A DNA stretch of 64,000 bases from Antilocapra americana (GCA_007570785.1 ML660201.1:36508090-36572089), one strand, 5' to 3'. Positions 44,483 through 56,050 are shown, counted from the stretch's first letter. A program made the numbers and translations. The notes: generated by a model from the sequence alone, not told the origin.

Positions 44483-44940
44483 AGATGTATGGATATAAGA
44501 GTTGGACTATAAAGAAAGCCGAAAAAAAAAAAAAAAAAAAGAAAGCCGAGTGCTGAAGAATAGATGCTTTTGAACTGTGGTGTTGGAGAAGGCTCTTGAG
44601 AGTCCCTTGGACTGCAAGGAGATCCAGCCAGTCCATCCTAAAGGAAATCAGTCCTGAATATTCATTGGAAGGACTGATGCTGAAGCTGAAACTCCAATAC
44701 TATGGCCACCTGATGTGAAGAGCTGACTCACTGGAAAGACCCTGATGCTGGGAAAGATTGAAGGCAGGAGGAGACGGGGCCGACAGAGGATGAGATGGTT
44801 GGATGGCATCACTGACTCGATGGACATGAGTATGAGTAAGTTCTGGGAACTGGTAATGGACAGGGAGGCCTGGCATGCTGCAGTTCATGAGGTCACAAAG
44901 AGTCAGACATGATTGAGCAACTGAACTGAACTGAACTGAA
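44483..44940 (+). mobile_element. BovB LINE 3' end with internal poly(A)
   Basis: 'gagttggactataaagaaag' onward, ending in 'ctgaactgaactgaactgaa'. A run of 19 A with duplicated 'gaaagccga' interrupts it at 44511-44549. It is 5'-truncated, and frameshifted by the insertion. Confidence 0.93.
44522..44540 (+). repeat. Poly(A) run flanked by duplicated target
   Basis: 19 consecutive A between two copies of 'gaaagccga' (ending at 44522 and 44549). Explained either by a poly(A)-only insertion or by slippage. Confidence 0.9.
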
Positions 44941-44989
44941 TGTATGATCAAATAGGGAAGAGGTAATGCATCAGTGAAATAATCAGTAT

Positions 44990-45430
44990 TATTAGTTATC
45001 TACTGCTTCATAGCAAATTATCCAAAAACTTATCAGCTTAAAACAATAAATATTTATCCTCTCATAGTTTCTATGGGATAGAAATTAGAGAGCAGCTTTG
45101 CTGGGTGGCTCTGGCTCATGGTCTCTCATGATGGTGCAGTGAAGGTACTGGTCAGAGCAACAGCCATTAGAAAGCTTGACTGGGGCTGAAAGATTCATTT
45201 CCAAGATGATTCATTTACACGGCTGTTCATAAGAAGCTTCAGTTCCTTGTCATTTGGAATATTCTTCATGGCTGCTTGAGTGACTTTATGACATGGCAAC
45301 TGGGTTCTTCCCAAAGAAGTAATCCAAGGTGGAAGCTGCAATGACTTTCATGACCTGATCTAGAAAGTCACATACAGACATCTGAGCATATTCTCTTTGT
45401 TGAAAGTGAGTCACAAGACCATCCCGATCG
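44990..45430 (-). repeat. MaLR (MLT1-type) LTR
   Basis: 'ctactgcttcatagcaaatt', 'ttgctgggtggctctggctc', 'aaagcttgactggggctgaa', 'catgacctgatctagaaagt' match reverse MLT1. Confidence 0.65.
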
Positions 45431-46250
45431 AAACATGATGAACATATTTAAAAACTACAGCAGACTGTGGAAATCATACTTTGATTCTATGTTTTCTTTC
45501 TTAGCTTACTATTATTTTGACATGCAACTAATGTGTAAACTGAAACATGGTTTAAAGGGCAAGGAGACTTTAATAGAGCAGATCAGAGTTACTTCTAGGG
45601 CAGGAGGGAAATAAGGCGAGGGTAAGGATTAGAGTCTCAATTTGTTAAAACCACTAAGCTTTCAGTCTCTAAGTTTAGATAATCAATCAGGTATTTATTC
45701 ACTCACAAATATTAATAAGCCAATTTTGATGAGACAGGTATTCCTTAATTATTGATCTAAATAATACACCAAAAACAGTTAAGTGAGAACTGGTGAAGCT
45801 TAGACCATCCATCCAGGAGCAATAGTTGAGATTATTTGTCACACACAGGGTGTTTTGCAGAGTTTATTAAGAAGTCTCAAAAGAAGGGAAGAAAATCTAT
45901 GGTTTAAATGTCTCAAAGAAGTATAAATCAAATACTGATTAGCTGTGCCAATTGAGAGTATTTGGATTATCTGCAATTTTTTTTTCCCACTTGGCCCTAG
46001 ATATTAAGATTTAGAGAATTCATAGTTCTTGTTTGAAATGTGTTCTGGAATTATTATTAGGAGGCTGATTTCCCTGGTTATGTGTGAATTAAGGGGTCTG
46101 GAGTAGAAATGGATGGGTGCACTGTAGCCCAAAGGGAAGCCAGCGTTTTGGATCTGCACTTGTCTTATTCTATTTTCTGTCAGTTATGGCTGGTCAAGAA
46201 AGGTAGTGATATATGTAGGATCTAAGCTGCAAAATGTTTTGACATCAAGG
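45431..46250. other. Unassigned sequence
   Basis: No repeat or gene recognised. Confidence 0.35.
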
Positions 46251-46260
46251 AACAACATTC

Positions 46261-46542
46261 CAGGGACTTCCCTGGTGGTCCAGTGGTTGAGAGTCCACTG
46301 GCCAATGCAGGGGACACAGGTTTGATCTCTGGTCTGGGAAGATTTTCATATGCCTCAGAGCAACTGGGCCACTGTCCAAAACTACTGAGTCCAAACTCTG
46401 GAGCCTGTGCTCTGAAACAAGGGGAGCCACTGCAGTGAGAAGCCTGAGCACCACAGCTAGAGAGAGCAGCCCCTGCTGGCCACAACTAGAGAAAGCCCAC
46501 GCACAACAATGCAGATCCAGTGCAGCCAAAAAGAAAGAAAGA
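46261..46542 (+). repeat. CHR SINE, long form with TSD
   Basis: 'gggacttccctggtggtcca', 'ctggagcctgtgctctgaaa', 'ggccacaactagagaaagcc', 'cagtgcagccaaaaagaaag'. TSD 'aacaacatt' at 46251-46259 and 46543-46551. The ~100-codon minus frames inside are SINE shadows. Confidence 0.93.
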
Positions 46543-46792
46543 AACAACATTTCATAAGCATACCAAGGAAATAAACACCAGGAGGAATTCTGGAAAGGGA
46601 GAAATAGACTTTCTAAGGAAAAAAAGATTCAATTTTATGACTTTCAAGAATTATATAATTTCAACCTTTTTCCCCTCAATTTGACTTGAGTATGAAACAT
46701 AAGAGGAAGACATACAGAGAGCACAAAAATAGTAAGGAGTCTGCCACTCTGGATCAGTTGAGATTTGGTATTTGAAATGAAAGAAAAAAATG

Positions 46793-46794
<2 letters not shown>

Positions 46795-46829
<35 letters not shown>
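46795..46829 (+). repeat. (TA)n microsatellite
   Basis: Alternating T and A with one G near the start, about 34 bp. Confidence 0.95.
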
Positions 46830-46830
<1 letters not shown>

Positions 46831-47594
46831 GAGGTATAATAAAATGGTGGGAAAGAAGTAGATGGACTAAGATTGCTAAAAAAGAAATGCAGATTCCATC
46901 CTACACTGGTATGGCTGACCTCAATCTATTGACTTTTCCTAAAACCATCTTCATCTGCAGGCAGGAGAACACTGCCTGGGACTTTGATAGTGGGTCTGTT
47001 AGCCACAAATTTAGTGCATAAAGGTATCCAGTAGGAGGTAAGATCTATTTTTGTGGTGGTAAAGCATTTGTGTTGGCGTGGCCTAATTGTGTTTGCAGTA
47101 AAATCGAAGACTATTACCAGAGTGGGAAATCAGCTGAACGATCATAAATAATTGGTCAAATGAGTAGCAGTACTGCCCAGTCAACCTCACTTTTGTGGCC
47201 AATGGTGTTTAGGGAGTGCCCCCTGGGTGCCTGGCATAAATGAAGCAAAGGCCATGATTCTGAGAGAATTACCAGGCCTGGTTTCTGAGGGGCTCCATTG
47301 TGCTTTGCTCTGGTAGTGGTCTGATTCCTTTGTGCCACTGCTACTGCAAAAACAGTCTTCCATACTCCTGGCCCACTCCTTTGTTTCCTTCTCCTCTCCT
47401 CATCTAAGAGCTTAGTTCCTCCCTCTGCTAGCTAAACTTCAGTGTGTGGGGCTGGTTCTGACCTTGCTTGGTGGGAATGGAAGGAATGCAAGGTCATTGC
47501 TGGGCTGTCTCAGTCTTTATGCTTTGCCTTGAGCCTCTGTATCAAGGCATAGGATACCATCACTGTATGATACTGCCTCTAGCTTTGATGTGCT
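46830..47594. other. Unassigned sequence
   Basis: Moderate GC with no repeat recognised. Short frames occur at 46794-47021 (+) and 47156-47338 (-), with no motif. Confidence 0.35.
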
Positions 47595-48323
47595 ATGGAG
47601 ACTTCCATTGCAAACCAGAGCCTCAAACCTAATAGTCATCCTCTATGTTCCTCTATCTTTTCATACCACACACCTGATCCATCAATAAGTCCTGTTGCCC
47701 CTACCTTTCAAACAGATTCCAAATCTGCTACTTCTCATTTCCAGGGTGACCCTCCCACCTTTTGCTTGGACTACTAGAATAACCTCTACTTTCATGCTTA
47801 GTCTCTCACATAGGGGCCAGAATGAGCTTTTTATTTAAAAAAAAAAAAACTTGGTAGGCTCTGATTCTCATCTACAGAATCTTTATATTCCAGTCCTATG
47901 TGTATTATGAGAAGTGCATGTGTATATGTGTACATTGCTGGGCTATGAGAAGCCAAATGTATTCCACCTCAGATCTTTACTTGGGAATTTACCTCTGACT
48001 AGAATTTTCCTTTTCCAGCTCTTGCATGGCTGGTCCATCTAACCACTGAGGTCGCTGTTCACCTGTCACTTCCTTAGAAAGTCTTTTCTTACCATACTAT
48101 CTACATAACATTACATACTGTCATCTTCCATACCTTCACTCTGTTTTAATTTCTTTGTAGCATTCATTGCTACTCAACAGTTTATTATATATTTGTTCAT
48201 TGTCTGTCTCTCCCACTAGAATATATTTACCCATGAGGGCAGGGACTCGGTTTTGTTTACCCTGTATCCCTAGAACCTGCAACACTGCCTCACAATTGTG
48301 GGCACTCAAAAAATATCAGTTAA
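47595..48323 (+). mobile_element. L2 LINE 3' region, left part
   Basis: 'tgatccatcaataagtcctg', 'gattccaaatctgctacttc', 'gagggcagggactcggtttt', 'cctgtatccctagaacctgc' are L2 in order. A CHR splits the tail; 48572-48600 continues it. Confidence 0.8.
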
Positions 48324-48571
48324 GGGACCTAACCACTGGAGGTCCAGTGGTTAAGACTCCACTTTGCAATGCAGGGGATGTAGGTTTGATCCCTGGTTGG
48401 GGAACTAAAAATCCCACATGCTGGCAGAGCAACTAAGCCTGTGCTCTGCAACTACTAAGCCTGTGTACCTCAACTAGAGTCCATGTGTTACAGTAAAAGA
48501 TCTCGCATGATGCAAGGAAGATCCCACAAGCCACAACTAAGATCCCACACAGCTAAATAAAGAAATAAAAG
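48324..48571 (+). repeat. CHR SINE inserted in L2 tail
   Basis: 'ggaggtccagtggttaagac', 'ggtttgatccctggttgggg', 'gctaaataaagaaataaaag'. TSD 'tatcagttaa' at 48314-48323 and 48572-48581. Confidence 0.93.
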
Positions 48572-48639
48572 TATCAGTTAAAAGTATGAATGAACAAATA
48601 ATAACTACCATAAAGTTGCTGTGTCATTCACAGGCTGAT

Positions 48640-49165
48640 TGTCTCGGACTGTATTTTCCAAAAATGATCACTACAATCTCCTATCTCTATGATCTTAGTT
48701 CACTGTGACTTTGACACCCTGCCCTTTGAGAGGTGGGGTTTATGTTTCTCCTCTTGAATTTGGGCAGGTTTGTGACTGCAGTGAAAGTGTGGCTATTTAT
48801 TTACGCCTAAGCCTAGATCATAAAAAAGGTGAAGCTTCCACCTGGTTCTCTTTGAATTGCTCCCTCTTAGAACCTAGTAACTATACACTTAGGAAGCCCA
48901 TGAAGACACAAAGAGAAGCCACATGGAGGTGTCCTGGCTAATCACCTCAGCTAAGGTCCCAGCTGGTAGCCAGCATCCACTGTCAGAGATGTGAATTAGG
49001 AAGCCCTAGAGATGACTAAAGCCCTTAGCCACTGACTCACCCCCAACATTAGATTCTTCCCAGACGAGGTTCTGGACATTGTGGAGCAAAGAGAAAAGCC
49101 ATCCTGGCTGTGCCCTTCACGATGGCTTGTCATGAAGGTACAGAATCCATGACAGATGATTGTTG
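48640..49165 (+). repeat. MaLR (MLT1-type) LTR
   Basis: 'ctttgagaggtggggtttat', 'gccagcatccactgtcagag', 'ctagagatgactaaagccct', 'gttctggacattgtggagca' give the forward MLT1 pattern. Solo LTR, non-coding. Confidence 0.7.
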
Positions 49166-49689
49166 TTCTATGTCACTTTTTTGTTTGTTTATTACATAAA
49201 AATATATAGTTATAAAAATAGATGGACACATGACTACACAACCTCTTTTTACCTTCCCTTTGTGAAATGTGGACAAGATGGCAGAAACTAGAATGGCCAC
49301 CTTGAACTCAGAGAAGGAAGCTACCACTTCATTATGCAGAAAGACAAGATAAAAAGAGCCACAGATACCACCACAATATTGTAGAGTAATTAGTTGCCAA
49401 TTAAAATTAATTAATTAATTTAAAAACAGAGAGACAAAGGAGGGGTATAAGGGCTGAAATATATAAAATCCAATTCAGATTTTATAAACTTACAAAATAG
49501 CAATTAAGAACCTATGTTGAATAAATGTATATTTCATCCTAAAAAAAAAAAAGGAGCCACAGAGTTTCCATGTCAGTTTTGTGTGAGGAGAAATATAATT
49601 CTGTCTTGTTTAATTAAACCTTTGTTATATTTGGGTTTTTGTTATATTGTAACAGCTGGAGCCTATATCCTGTCTCATGCAACAACCAA
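49166..49689. other. AT-rich unassigned sequence
   Basis: Contains (TTAA)-like 'aattaattaattaattt' near 49405 and poly(A) at 49541-49552. No gene. Confidence 0.35.
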
Positions 49690-49880
49690 CACCACCTTTC
49701 CTTAAGGGCTTACTGTGTGCTAGGCACTGTGTTTCACATGTCATTGCACTGAATACTCAATATAATTGTATGGAGGTGAGTTGTCTCTTTATTTCCATTT
49801 TGCAAAAGGGTAAACTGAGCTCAGATAAAGTCAGCAACTTGCCACAGTTTCATAGCTAGAAGTAACAGTGTTTGTTTTTG
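49690..49880 (-). repeat. MIR SINE
   Basis: 'cttactgtgtgctaggcact', 'ttgcaaaagggtaaactgag', 'gcaacttgccacagtttcat' in reverse MIR order. Confidence 0.85.
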
Positions 49881-50077
49881 AGGGCAAATCAAAGAGGCTT
49901 CAGAGCCTGAACTCTCCTAGTTCACTCTTCTATCCCTCATGAATTTAGCTCAAGCTTTCTTTTAGAGAGAAATAAGACTGTAAAGAGAAGAGGCAAAGGA
50001 ATAAAGTGTCTGCAACAGATGCTTTGGCAGCAGAAAGGGCAGCTAACAGTGGAACCTTTTTTTTTTTTTTCTTATAC

Positions 50078-50311
50078 GGGCTTCCCAGTGGCTCAGTGGT
50101 AAAGAATTCATCTGTAATGTAGGAGATGTAGCAGGAGCCTCAGGTTCAATACCTGGGACAGGAAGATCCCCTAGAAAAGGAAATGGCAGAAATATCAAAC
50201 CACTGCAGTATTCTTGCCTAGCAAATCCCATGGACAGAGGAGCCTGGTGAGCTACAGTCCATGGGGTGACAAAAATAGTCAGATACAACCTAGCAACTAA
50301 ACAACAACAAT
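50078..50311 (+). repeat. Bov-tA SINE
   Basis: 'gggcttcccagtggctcagt', 'aggaagatcccctagaaaag', 'aacctagcaactaaacaaca'. An unrelated poly(T) lies just upstream at 50057-50070. Confidence 0.93.
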
Positions 50312-50380
50312 GGCTGTGTACAGGAATAACCATGTCTTCCTCAAACTAGAACAACTAAATAGATAAATATACAGGTAATC

Positions 50381-51487
50381 TGACTATGCCAAAGCCTTTG
50401 ACTGTGTGAATCACAATAAACTGTGGAAAATTCTTCAAGAGATGGGAATACCAGACCACCTGACCTGCCTCTTGAGAAATCTGTATGCAGATCAGGAAGC
50501 AACAGTTAGAACTGGACATGGAACAACCGACTGGTTCCAAATAGGAAAAGGAGTACGACAAGGCTGTATACTCTCACTCTGTTTATTTAACTTCTATGAA
50601 GAGTACATCATGAGAAAGGCTGGGCTGGATGAATCACAAGCTGGAATCAAGATTTCAATATCAATAACCTCAGAGAGAAAATAACCTCAGGAGAAATATC
50701 AATAACCTCAGATATGCAGATGATACCACCCTTATGGCAGAAAGTGAAGAAGAACTAAAGAGCCTCTCGAAAGTGAAAGAGGAGAGTGAAAAAGTTGGCT
50801 TAAAACTCAACATTCAGAAAACAAAGATCATGGCATCTGGTCCCATCACTTCATGGCAAACAGATGGGGAAACAGTGGCAGACTTTATTTTTTGGGGCTC
50901 CAAAATCATTGCAGATGGTGACTGCAGCCATGAAATTAAAAGACACTTACTCCTTGGAAGGAAAGTTATGACCAACCTAGACAGCATATTGAAAAGTAGA
51001 GACATTACTTTGTCAACAAAGGTCCATCAAGTCAAGGCTATGGTTTTTCCAGTAGTCAAGTACGGATCTGAGAGTTGGACTATAAAGAAAGCTGAGCATC
51101 GAAGAATTGAAGCTTTTGAACTGTGGTGTTGGAGAAGACTTTGAAAGTTCCTTGGACTGCAAGGAGATCCAACCAGTCCATCCTAAAGGAGATCAGTCCT
51201 GAGTGTTCATTGGAAGGACTGATGTTGAAGCTGAAACTCCAGTACTTTGGCCACCTGATGTGAAGAACCGACTCATTGGCAAAGACCCAGTATCAGCTGG
51301 GAAAGATTGAAGGCAGGAGGAGAAGGGGGCGACAGAGGATGAGTTAGTTGGATGACATCACCCACTCAATAGACATGAGTTTGAGTAAACTCTGGGAGTT
51401 GGTGATGGACAGGGAGGCCTGGAGTACTGCAGTCCATGGGATCACAAGGAGTTGGACACAACTGAACGACTGAACTGAACTGAACTG
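50381..51487 (+). mobile_element. BovB LINE, 1.1-kb copy with RT remnant
   Basis: Sense-strand BovB. Frame 50406-50684 covers the RT region with 'GKGVRQGCILS'. Frame 50734-51144 holds the part after the YADD motif (50713-50724) through 'ELWCWRRL'. A local duplication at 50655-50715 ('atcaataacctcag' twice) breaks the frame before YADD. A small deletion near 51140 ('agaagactttgaaagttcc') adds a stop. It ends in (CTGAA)n, and the 5' part of the element is missing. A weak 6-bp TSD 'aatctg' may flank it. Confidence 0.95.
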
Positions 51488-51844
51488 AATCTGCCTCAGT
51501 ATAATCTGTCTTTCTTCATCACACTCCATTGTTGGTGTTTTTGCATATATGCAAATATATGTAAATATATATAGTCATGCACATGTGCATACATGTATAT
51601 TTCTGCACACTTCCTATCATGGTGATGCCCACTGCATCTTGGGAAGCTGCAACTCAGTAGCTGCTCATAAGTCAAAATCTAAAAAGGATTCACCAGACAA
51701 AAGCTTTTTATAAGGGTTTTAGGTGATGAGGCACTAATAAAATATTAACTCTTTTTGAAAAAGGAAATCCAAATAATTTTATTCATACCTGAGAGATATT
51801 ACAGATAATACTACTTGTGTCATAGAAAGAGAGTCATATAATCT
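51488..51844. other. Unassigned sequence
   Basis: An ATAT/ATGC-rich stretch at 51540-51605; otherwise nothing recognised. Confidence 0.35.
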
Positions 51845-51975
51845 CAACAGGTCCTCAAAACAATCTTAGAAATAGGAACTATTGCCCTACTACAGATTAG
51901 AAAGCCAAAGCATAGAAAGGTTAAATGTTTTTCTAAAGGTCACACAGCCAGGAGTCCTGTTTGACTGCAAAAGAA
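51845..51975 (-). repeat. MIR SINE fragment
   Basis: 'cagattagaaagccaaagca', 'aaaggtcacacagccaggag' are the reverse MIR core. Confidence 0.75.
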
Positions 51976-52834
51976 TGATGAAAAATACTGTTATTTACAT
52001 TTCAGTATGAATTAATTTGTTGTAAAAATTCATACTTTATTTATTGATTTGCTAGAGGAAAACACTGGAGATGATATCTTAATTAAAGTTAAGATATAAA
52101 GTCAAAGATAATCTTTCTGTTTCTTTGTAAAAGAGGTTAAAGCTGCCCAACTATGATTTAGTTAAATGGAATGTACATGATAATACTAACTACCTTCCAT
52201 TATTTGATAGCTGCAAATTTTCTGGAAGTAATACAAGGAATATGAAAGTGAATTATGAAATGATACAAAATAAAGCAAAACCAGTCATGCTCTGGAAGGA
52301 AATTCTTATTTGTTGTATCTAATTAGGTAGTCTTTGAACCAAATGCTAAGAGAGGCTAGTGGCTGAAGAGAGGTCAAATGAAACTAGACTTTAGTAAATG
52401 AGAGAGTTGCAAGATCCAATCCCTCCTTAGATGGGCAGTGGATTAACTTGGTGGCCTTCCTGCCTCTTTTTTCTCAGCTTTTGTGGTTTTATCCAGAGAC
52501 AGAAATGTTTCTTGTGAACCTTTGCTTACATTTGGCTAGAATGTGAGAATTTAATTTTTTAAATTTTTAATTAAGTGATCTCTGAAGAGCACCCCAGATT
52601 TTTCTGATTTCATTCTCATCAGGCATACTGTGTATTCCAGAAATTCACAAATTCCTTCTATCTTTCACTGAGCCCTGGGATGAAAAGAATATGAGTTAGT
52701 TTTGTAAAATCTGGGATGTGTGTGTTTGTGTGTGTATGTATTTATAGGATTATTTTAGTACCATACTAGAGAACAGACATCATGGTCTATATACTCAGGC
52801 TTAGATGGACTGATTCTCTTTATTACATTTTCTG
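51976..52834. other. Repeat-poor AT-rich sequence
   Basis: No repeat or gene recognised. A GT-rich run at 52716-52741. Confidence 0.35.
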
Positions 52835-53180
52835 TGTCTTCATTTAGGCTGCTTTAACAAAGTGTCATAAACTGGGTCGCTTATAAATAATGGAAATTTA
52901 TTTCATGCAGTTCTGGAGGCTGTAAGTCCAAGTTGCATGCCTGTATGATTGGGCCCTGTAAGCTTTTCTTCCAATCTGCAGGCTATCAACTTTTTGTAGC
53001 CTTACATGATGGAAAGAGAGGGCTAGAGAGGTCTCTGGAATTCCTTTTATAAGGGTACTAATCCCAATCAGGAGGGTTCTACCCTTAGGTCCTAATTTCC
53101 TTCCAAAGGAACCACTTCCTGAGACTTAGGATTTCAATATATGAATTTTGGAGAGACAAAAACATTCAGTCCATTGCATT
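52835..53180 (-). repeat. MaLR LTR (MST/MLT1-type)
   Basis: 'ggctgctttaacaaagtgtc', 'atttcatgcagttctggagg', 'ttataagggtactaatccca', 'aaaacattcagtccattgca' give the whole reverse LTR pattern. A solo LTR. Confidence 0.8.
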
Positions 53181-53627
53181 CTATTTCTCCTTTTTCTGTC
53201 ATGTGTCCAAGCATTAATGTGATTAATCAGTTGGTACATGTTTAGAATTCTACTGTTTAGAGTTATTTTGGATTCATGGACATATTGTGGGGTATTTTAG
53301 AGACTAGTTCCCAAACAGGTTTTTCTGAATACTCCTTGTCTTGAATAGCATTGCCGTCACCCAGTTTCTTATTGTAAAACTTTGGATTCATTTTCTAGAT
53401 GTTCTTTCTTATTCACTAACACTATTCCATCATGAAGTTACAGATTCTATTATCTTAATATCCTTTGCATTTTCATCTTTATTGTTACTGCTTTAGTTCT
53501 GACCCTTAGCATCCATTTCAAGGGCATTTTCAATGACTATCTCTTGTTTGATTTCTCTTTTAAGTAGGTTGAATGATATATGGCATTGCCACTTTTCTGG
53601 AGTCAGTTTTAACAGTGAATTCGTCAA
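53181..53627. other. Unassigned sequence
   Basis: No repeat or gene recognised. Confidence 0.35.
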
Positions 53628-53865
53628 CTTGAGTGGCCATAACCAAAATACCATAGACTAAGTGGCTTAAACAATAGTGGTTCATTTTCTCATAGTTTTG
53701 GATGCTAGAAGCCCAATATTAAGGTATTAGAATGGTTGGGTTCCAGTGAGGATCTCTTCCTGACTTGTAGGTGGCCATAATCTCACTGTGCTCATGTGAC
53801 TTCTTTTCTGAATGCACGCAGAGAGAAAGTATTGTGGTGTCTCTTCCTTTTCTCTGTTATTTTTT
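53628..53865 (-). repeat. MaLR (MLT1-type) LTR, left part
   Basis: 'aaaataccatagactaagtg', 'catagttttggatgctagaa', 'ggtgtctcttccttttctct'. Continues at 54926 after a CHR and a BovB insertion. Confidence 0.75.
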
Positions 53866-54035
53866 TTTCCTTTTTTCCCCCCAATATCTTAATTGGGTTT
53901 GTTATGATATTGTTTCATTTTTTAATGTTTTGGGTTTTTGGCTGAGAGGTATGTGGGATCTCCCACCAGGAATCAAACCCACACCTCCTGCACTGAAAGA
54001 TGAAGTCTTAACCATAACACCACCAGGAAGTCCCC
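53866..54035 (-). repeat. CHR SINE nested in MLT1
   Basis: Poly(T) start, 'gaggtatgtgggatctccca', head complement 'ataacaccaccaggaagtcc'. It abuts the BovB 5' truncation point with no spacer. Confidence 0.88.
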
Positions 54036-54925
54036 TCCTCTGCTTATTTAGCTTATATGCACAGTGCATCATGCGAAATGCTGGGCTGGATGAAGCACAA
54101 ACTGGAATCAAGACTGCTGGGAGAAACATCAATAACCTCAAATACGCAGATGATACCACCCTTATGGCAGAAAGTGAAGAAGAACTAAAGAATCTCTTGA
54201 TGAAAGTGAAAGAGGAAAAGTGAAAAAGTTGGCTTAAAACTCAAAATTCAGAAGACTAAAGATCATGGCAGCCAGTCCCATCATTTCATGGCAAATAGAT
54301 GGGGAAACAATGGAAACAGTGACAGACTTTATTTTGGGGAGCTCTAAAGTCACTGCAGATGGTGAGTGCAGCCATGAAATTAAAAGAAACTTGTTCCTTG
54401 GAAGAAAATCTATGACCAACATAGACAGCATATTAAAAGGCAGAGACATTAGTTTGCTGACACAGGTCCATCTAGTCAAAGCTACGGTTTTTCCAGTAGT
54501 CATATATAGATGTGAGAGTTGGACTATAAAGTAAGCTGAGCACAAAAGAATTGATGCTTTTGAACTGTGGTGTTGGAGAAGACTCTTGAGAGTCTCTTGG
54601 ACTGCAAGAATATCCACCCAGTCCATCCTAAAGGAAATCAGTCCTGAATATTCATTGGAAGGACAGATGCTGAAGCTGAAACTCCAATACTTTGGCCACC
54701 TGATGCGAAGAACTGACTCACTGGAAAAGACCCTGATGTTGGGAAAGATTGAAGGTAGGAGAAGGGGCCGACAGAGGATGAGATGGTTGGATGGCATCAC
54801 TGCCCCAATGGACATGAGTTTGAGCAAGCTTCAGAAGTTGGTGATGGACAGGAAGCCCGGCGTGCTGCAGTTCATGGGGTTGCAGAGTCGGACACGACTG
54901 AGCAACTGAACTGAACTGAACTGAA
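54036..54925 (+). mobile_element. BovB LINE, 0.9-kb copy nested in MLT1
   Basis: Starts inside the RT ORF at 'ctgcttatttagcttatatg'. The YADD motif lies at 54143-54154. Frames 54265-54534 and 54586-54909 carry the post-RT region with 'CESWTIK' and the Arg-rich C-terminal end, with stop codons and a frameshift between. Ends with 'ctgaactgaactgaactgaa'. The 197-codon antisense frame at 54234-54827 is a shadow. Confidence 0.95.
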
Positions 54926-55075
54926 TCTCATCATGCAGGCCTCACCTTTCTAATCTTAACCTAATTATCTCTTGAAAACCTGATTTCCAATATCATCACA
55001 TCAAGGGGTAGGATCTTAACATATGAATGGCTTAGGGGGCACACTTCAGTTCACAGAAGGTGATTTCAAACGATT
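54926..55075 (-). repeat. MaLR (MLT1-type) LTR, right part
   Basis: 'aggcctcacctttctaatct', 'taacctaattatctcttgaa', 'cacacttcagttcacagaag' continue the LTR of 53628-53865. Confidence 0.75.
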
Positions 55076-55079
55076 CAAC

Positions 55080-55620
55080 CTTATACTTGTTTGCAAGAGT
55101 AATACATGTTTATGAGACTAAGTCAAAGATACAAAATGATAGAAAGTTTAAAATGAAAATCATCAATAATTTCACCACCTGAGGATAAGCAGCAATTACA
55201 GTTTTATGTGTTTCCCAGTTTTCAAATATATATAATTTTCTGAAGACTGAGCTTATACCATATATTTAATCTTGTTCTCTGAATTTTCATTTAACAATAT
55301 TCCTTGGGCAATTATCCATGTCATTGAACATTTTTAGAAACATTTTAAATGACAGTAGCTTATTTCATTATTTAACCATTGCTGTTTTGTTGAACATTAA
55401 AATAATTTCTAATGTTTCAGAAACAAAACTGTGGGAAGAAACATCACTGAGTATATAATTTTGTCTGCACCTCTATTCTCTTAACTGTCAATTCCTGGAA
55501 ATAGCATGATTGGGTCAGAGGGTATGATCTTTTGGTTAATCCAGAGAAAAAAGTTTTTAGTTGACTTGCATATTTCAAATAGCTTTTGGGAAGTTTACCC
55601 ATTTATTATGCTACTGGGGT
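55080..55620 (-). mobile_element. Ancient L1M fragment
   Basis: 'taatacatgtttatgagact', 'aattcctggaaatagcatga', 'ttgggtcagagggtatgatc' match antisense L1M. Confidence 0.6.
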
Positions 55621-55669
55621 AAATATTATCACTGTTATTATTATTTAGTCATTTGTCAGGTCAAAAAAT

Positions 55670-56050
55670 TGTCTAACTGTTAATAATGACTTCCTCACTG
55701 ATATTCCTGGAGCCATATCCCAATTCCAATTAAGACGCCACAATACTGCTAGAAAGATTTTTCTTTAAAATTCAAACTTCATCAAATCACTTGCATACTA
55801 AGGCCAATCACTGGTCCCCCATCCTTTAGCAGGTGAAGTCCTTGGTCTAAGGAATTTTATCAGCCCTTCCATAATAATCTTTTGCTTATATTTCCAGTCT
55901 CATTTTCACCTTTTTTCCCATATCGTCCTCTTGAGTTAAATTAAGTCACTTACAGTTCACTAAAATGCCTGCCTCACATTTCTTTTCTTTTCCACATGCT
56001 CTTTCTTGAATGCCTTTCCCCTCTTGGTTTGCAGCACTCACAAAGCCTGT
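55670..56050 (+). mobile_element. L2 LINE 3' region
   Basis: 'atcacttgcatactaaggcc', 'gcaggtgaagtccttggtct', 'ctcttggtttgcagcactca' follow L2 order, diverged. Confidence 0.6.

Noticed and set aside
50078..50311. tRNA-like heads of Bov-tA and CHR SINEs as tRNA genes (example given; applies to all copies)
   Set aside because: They lack a full cloverleaf and continue into SINE bodies with TSDs.
54234..54827. 197-codon minus-strand open frame, the longest in the window
   Set aside because: It is the exact antisense of the BovB copy at 54036-54925; the sense strand carries the RT motifs.
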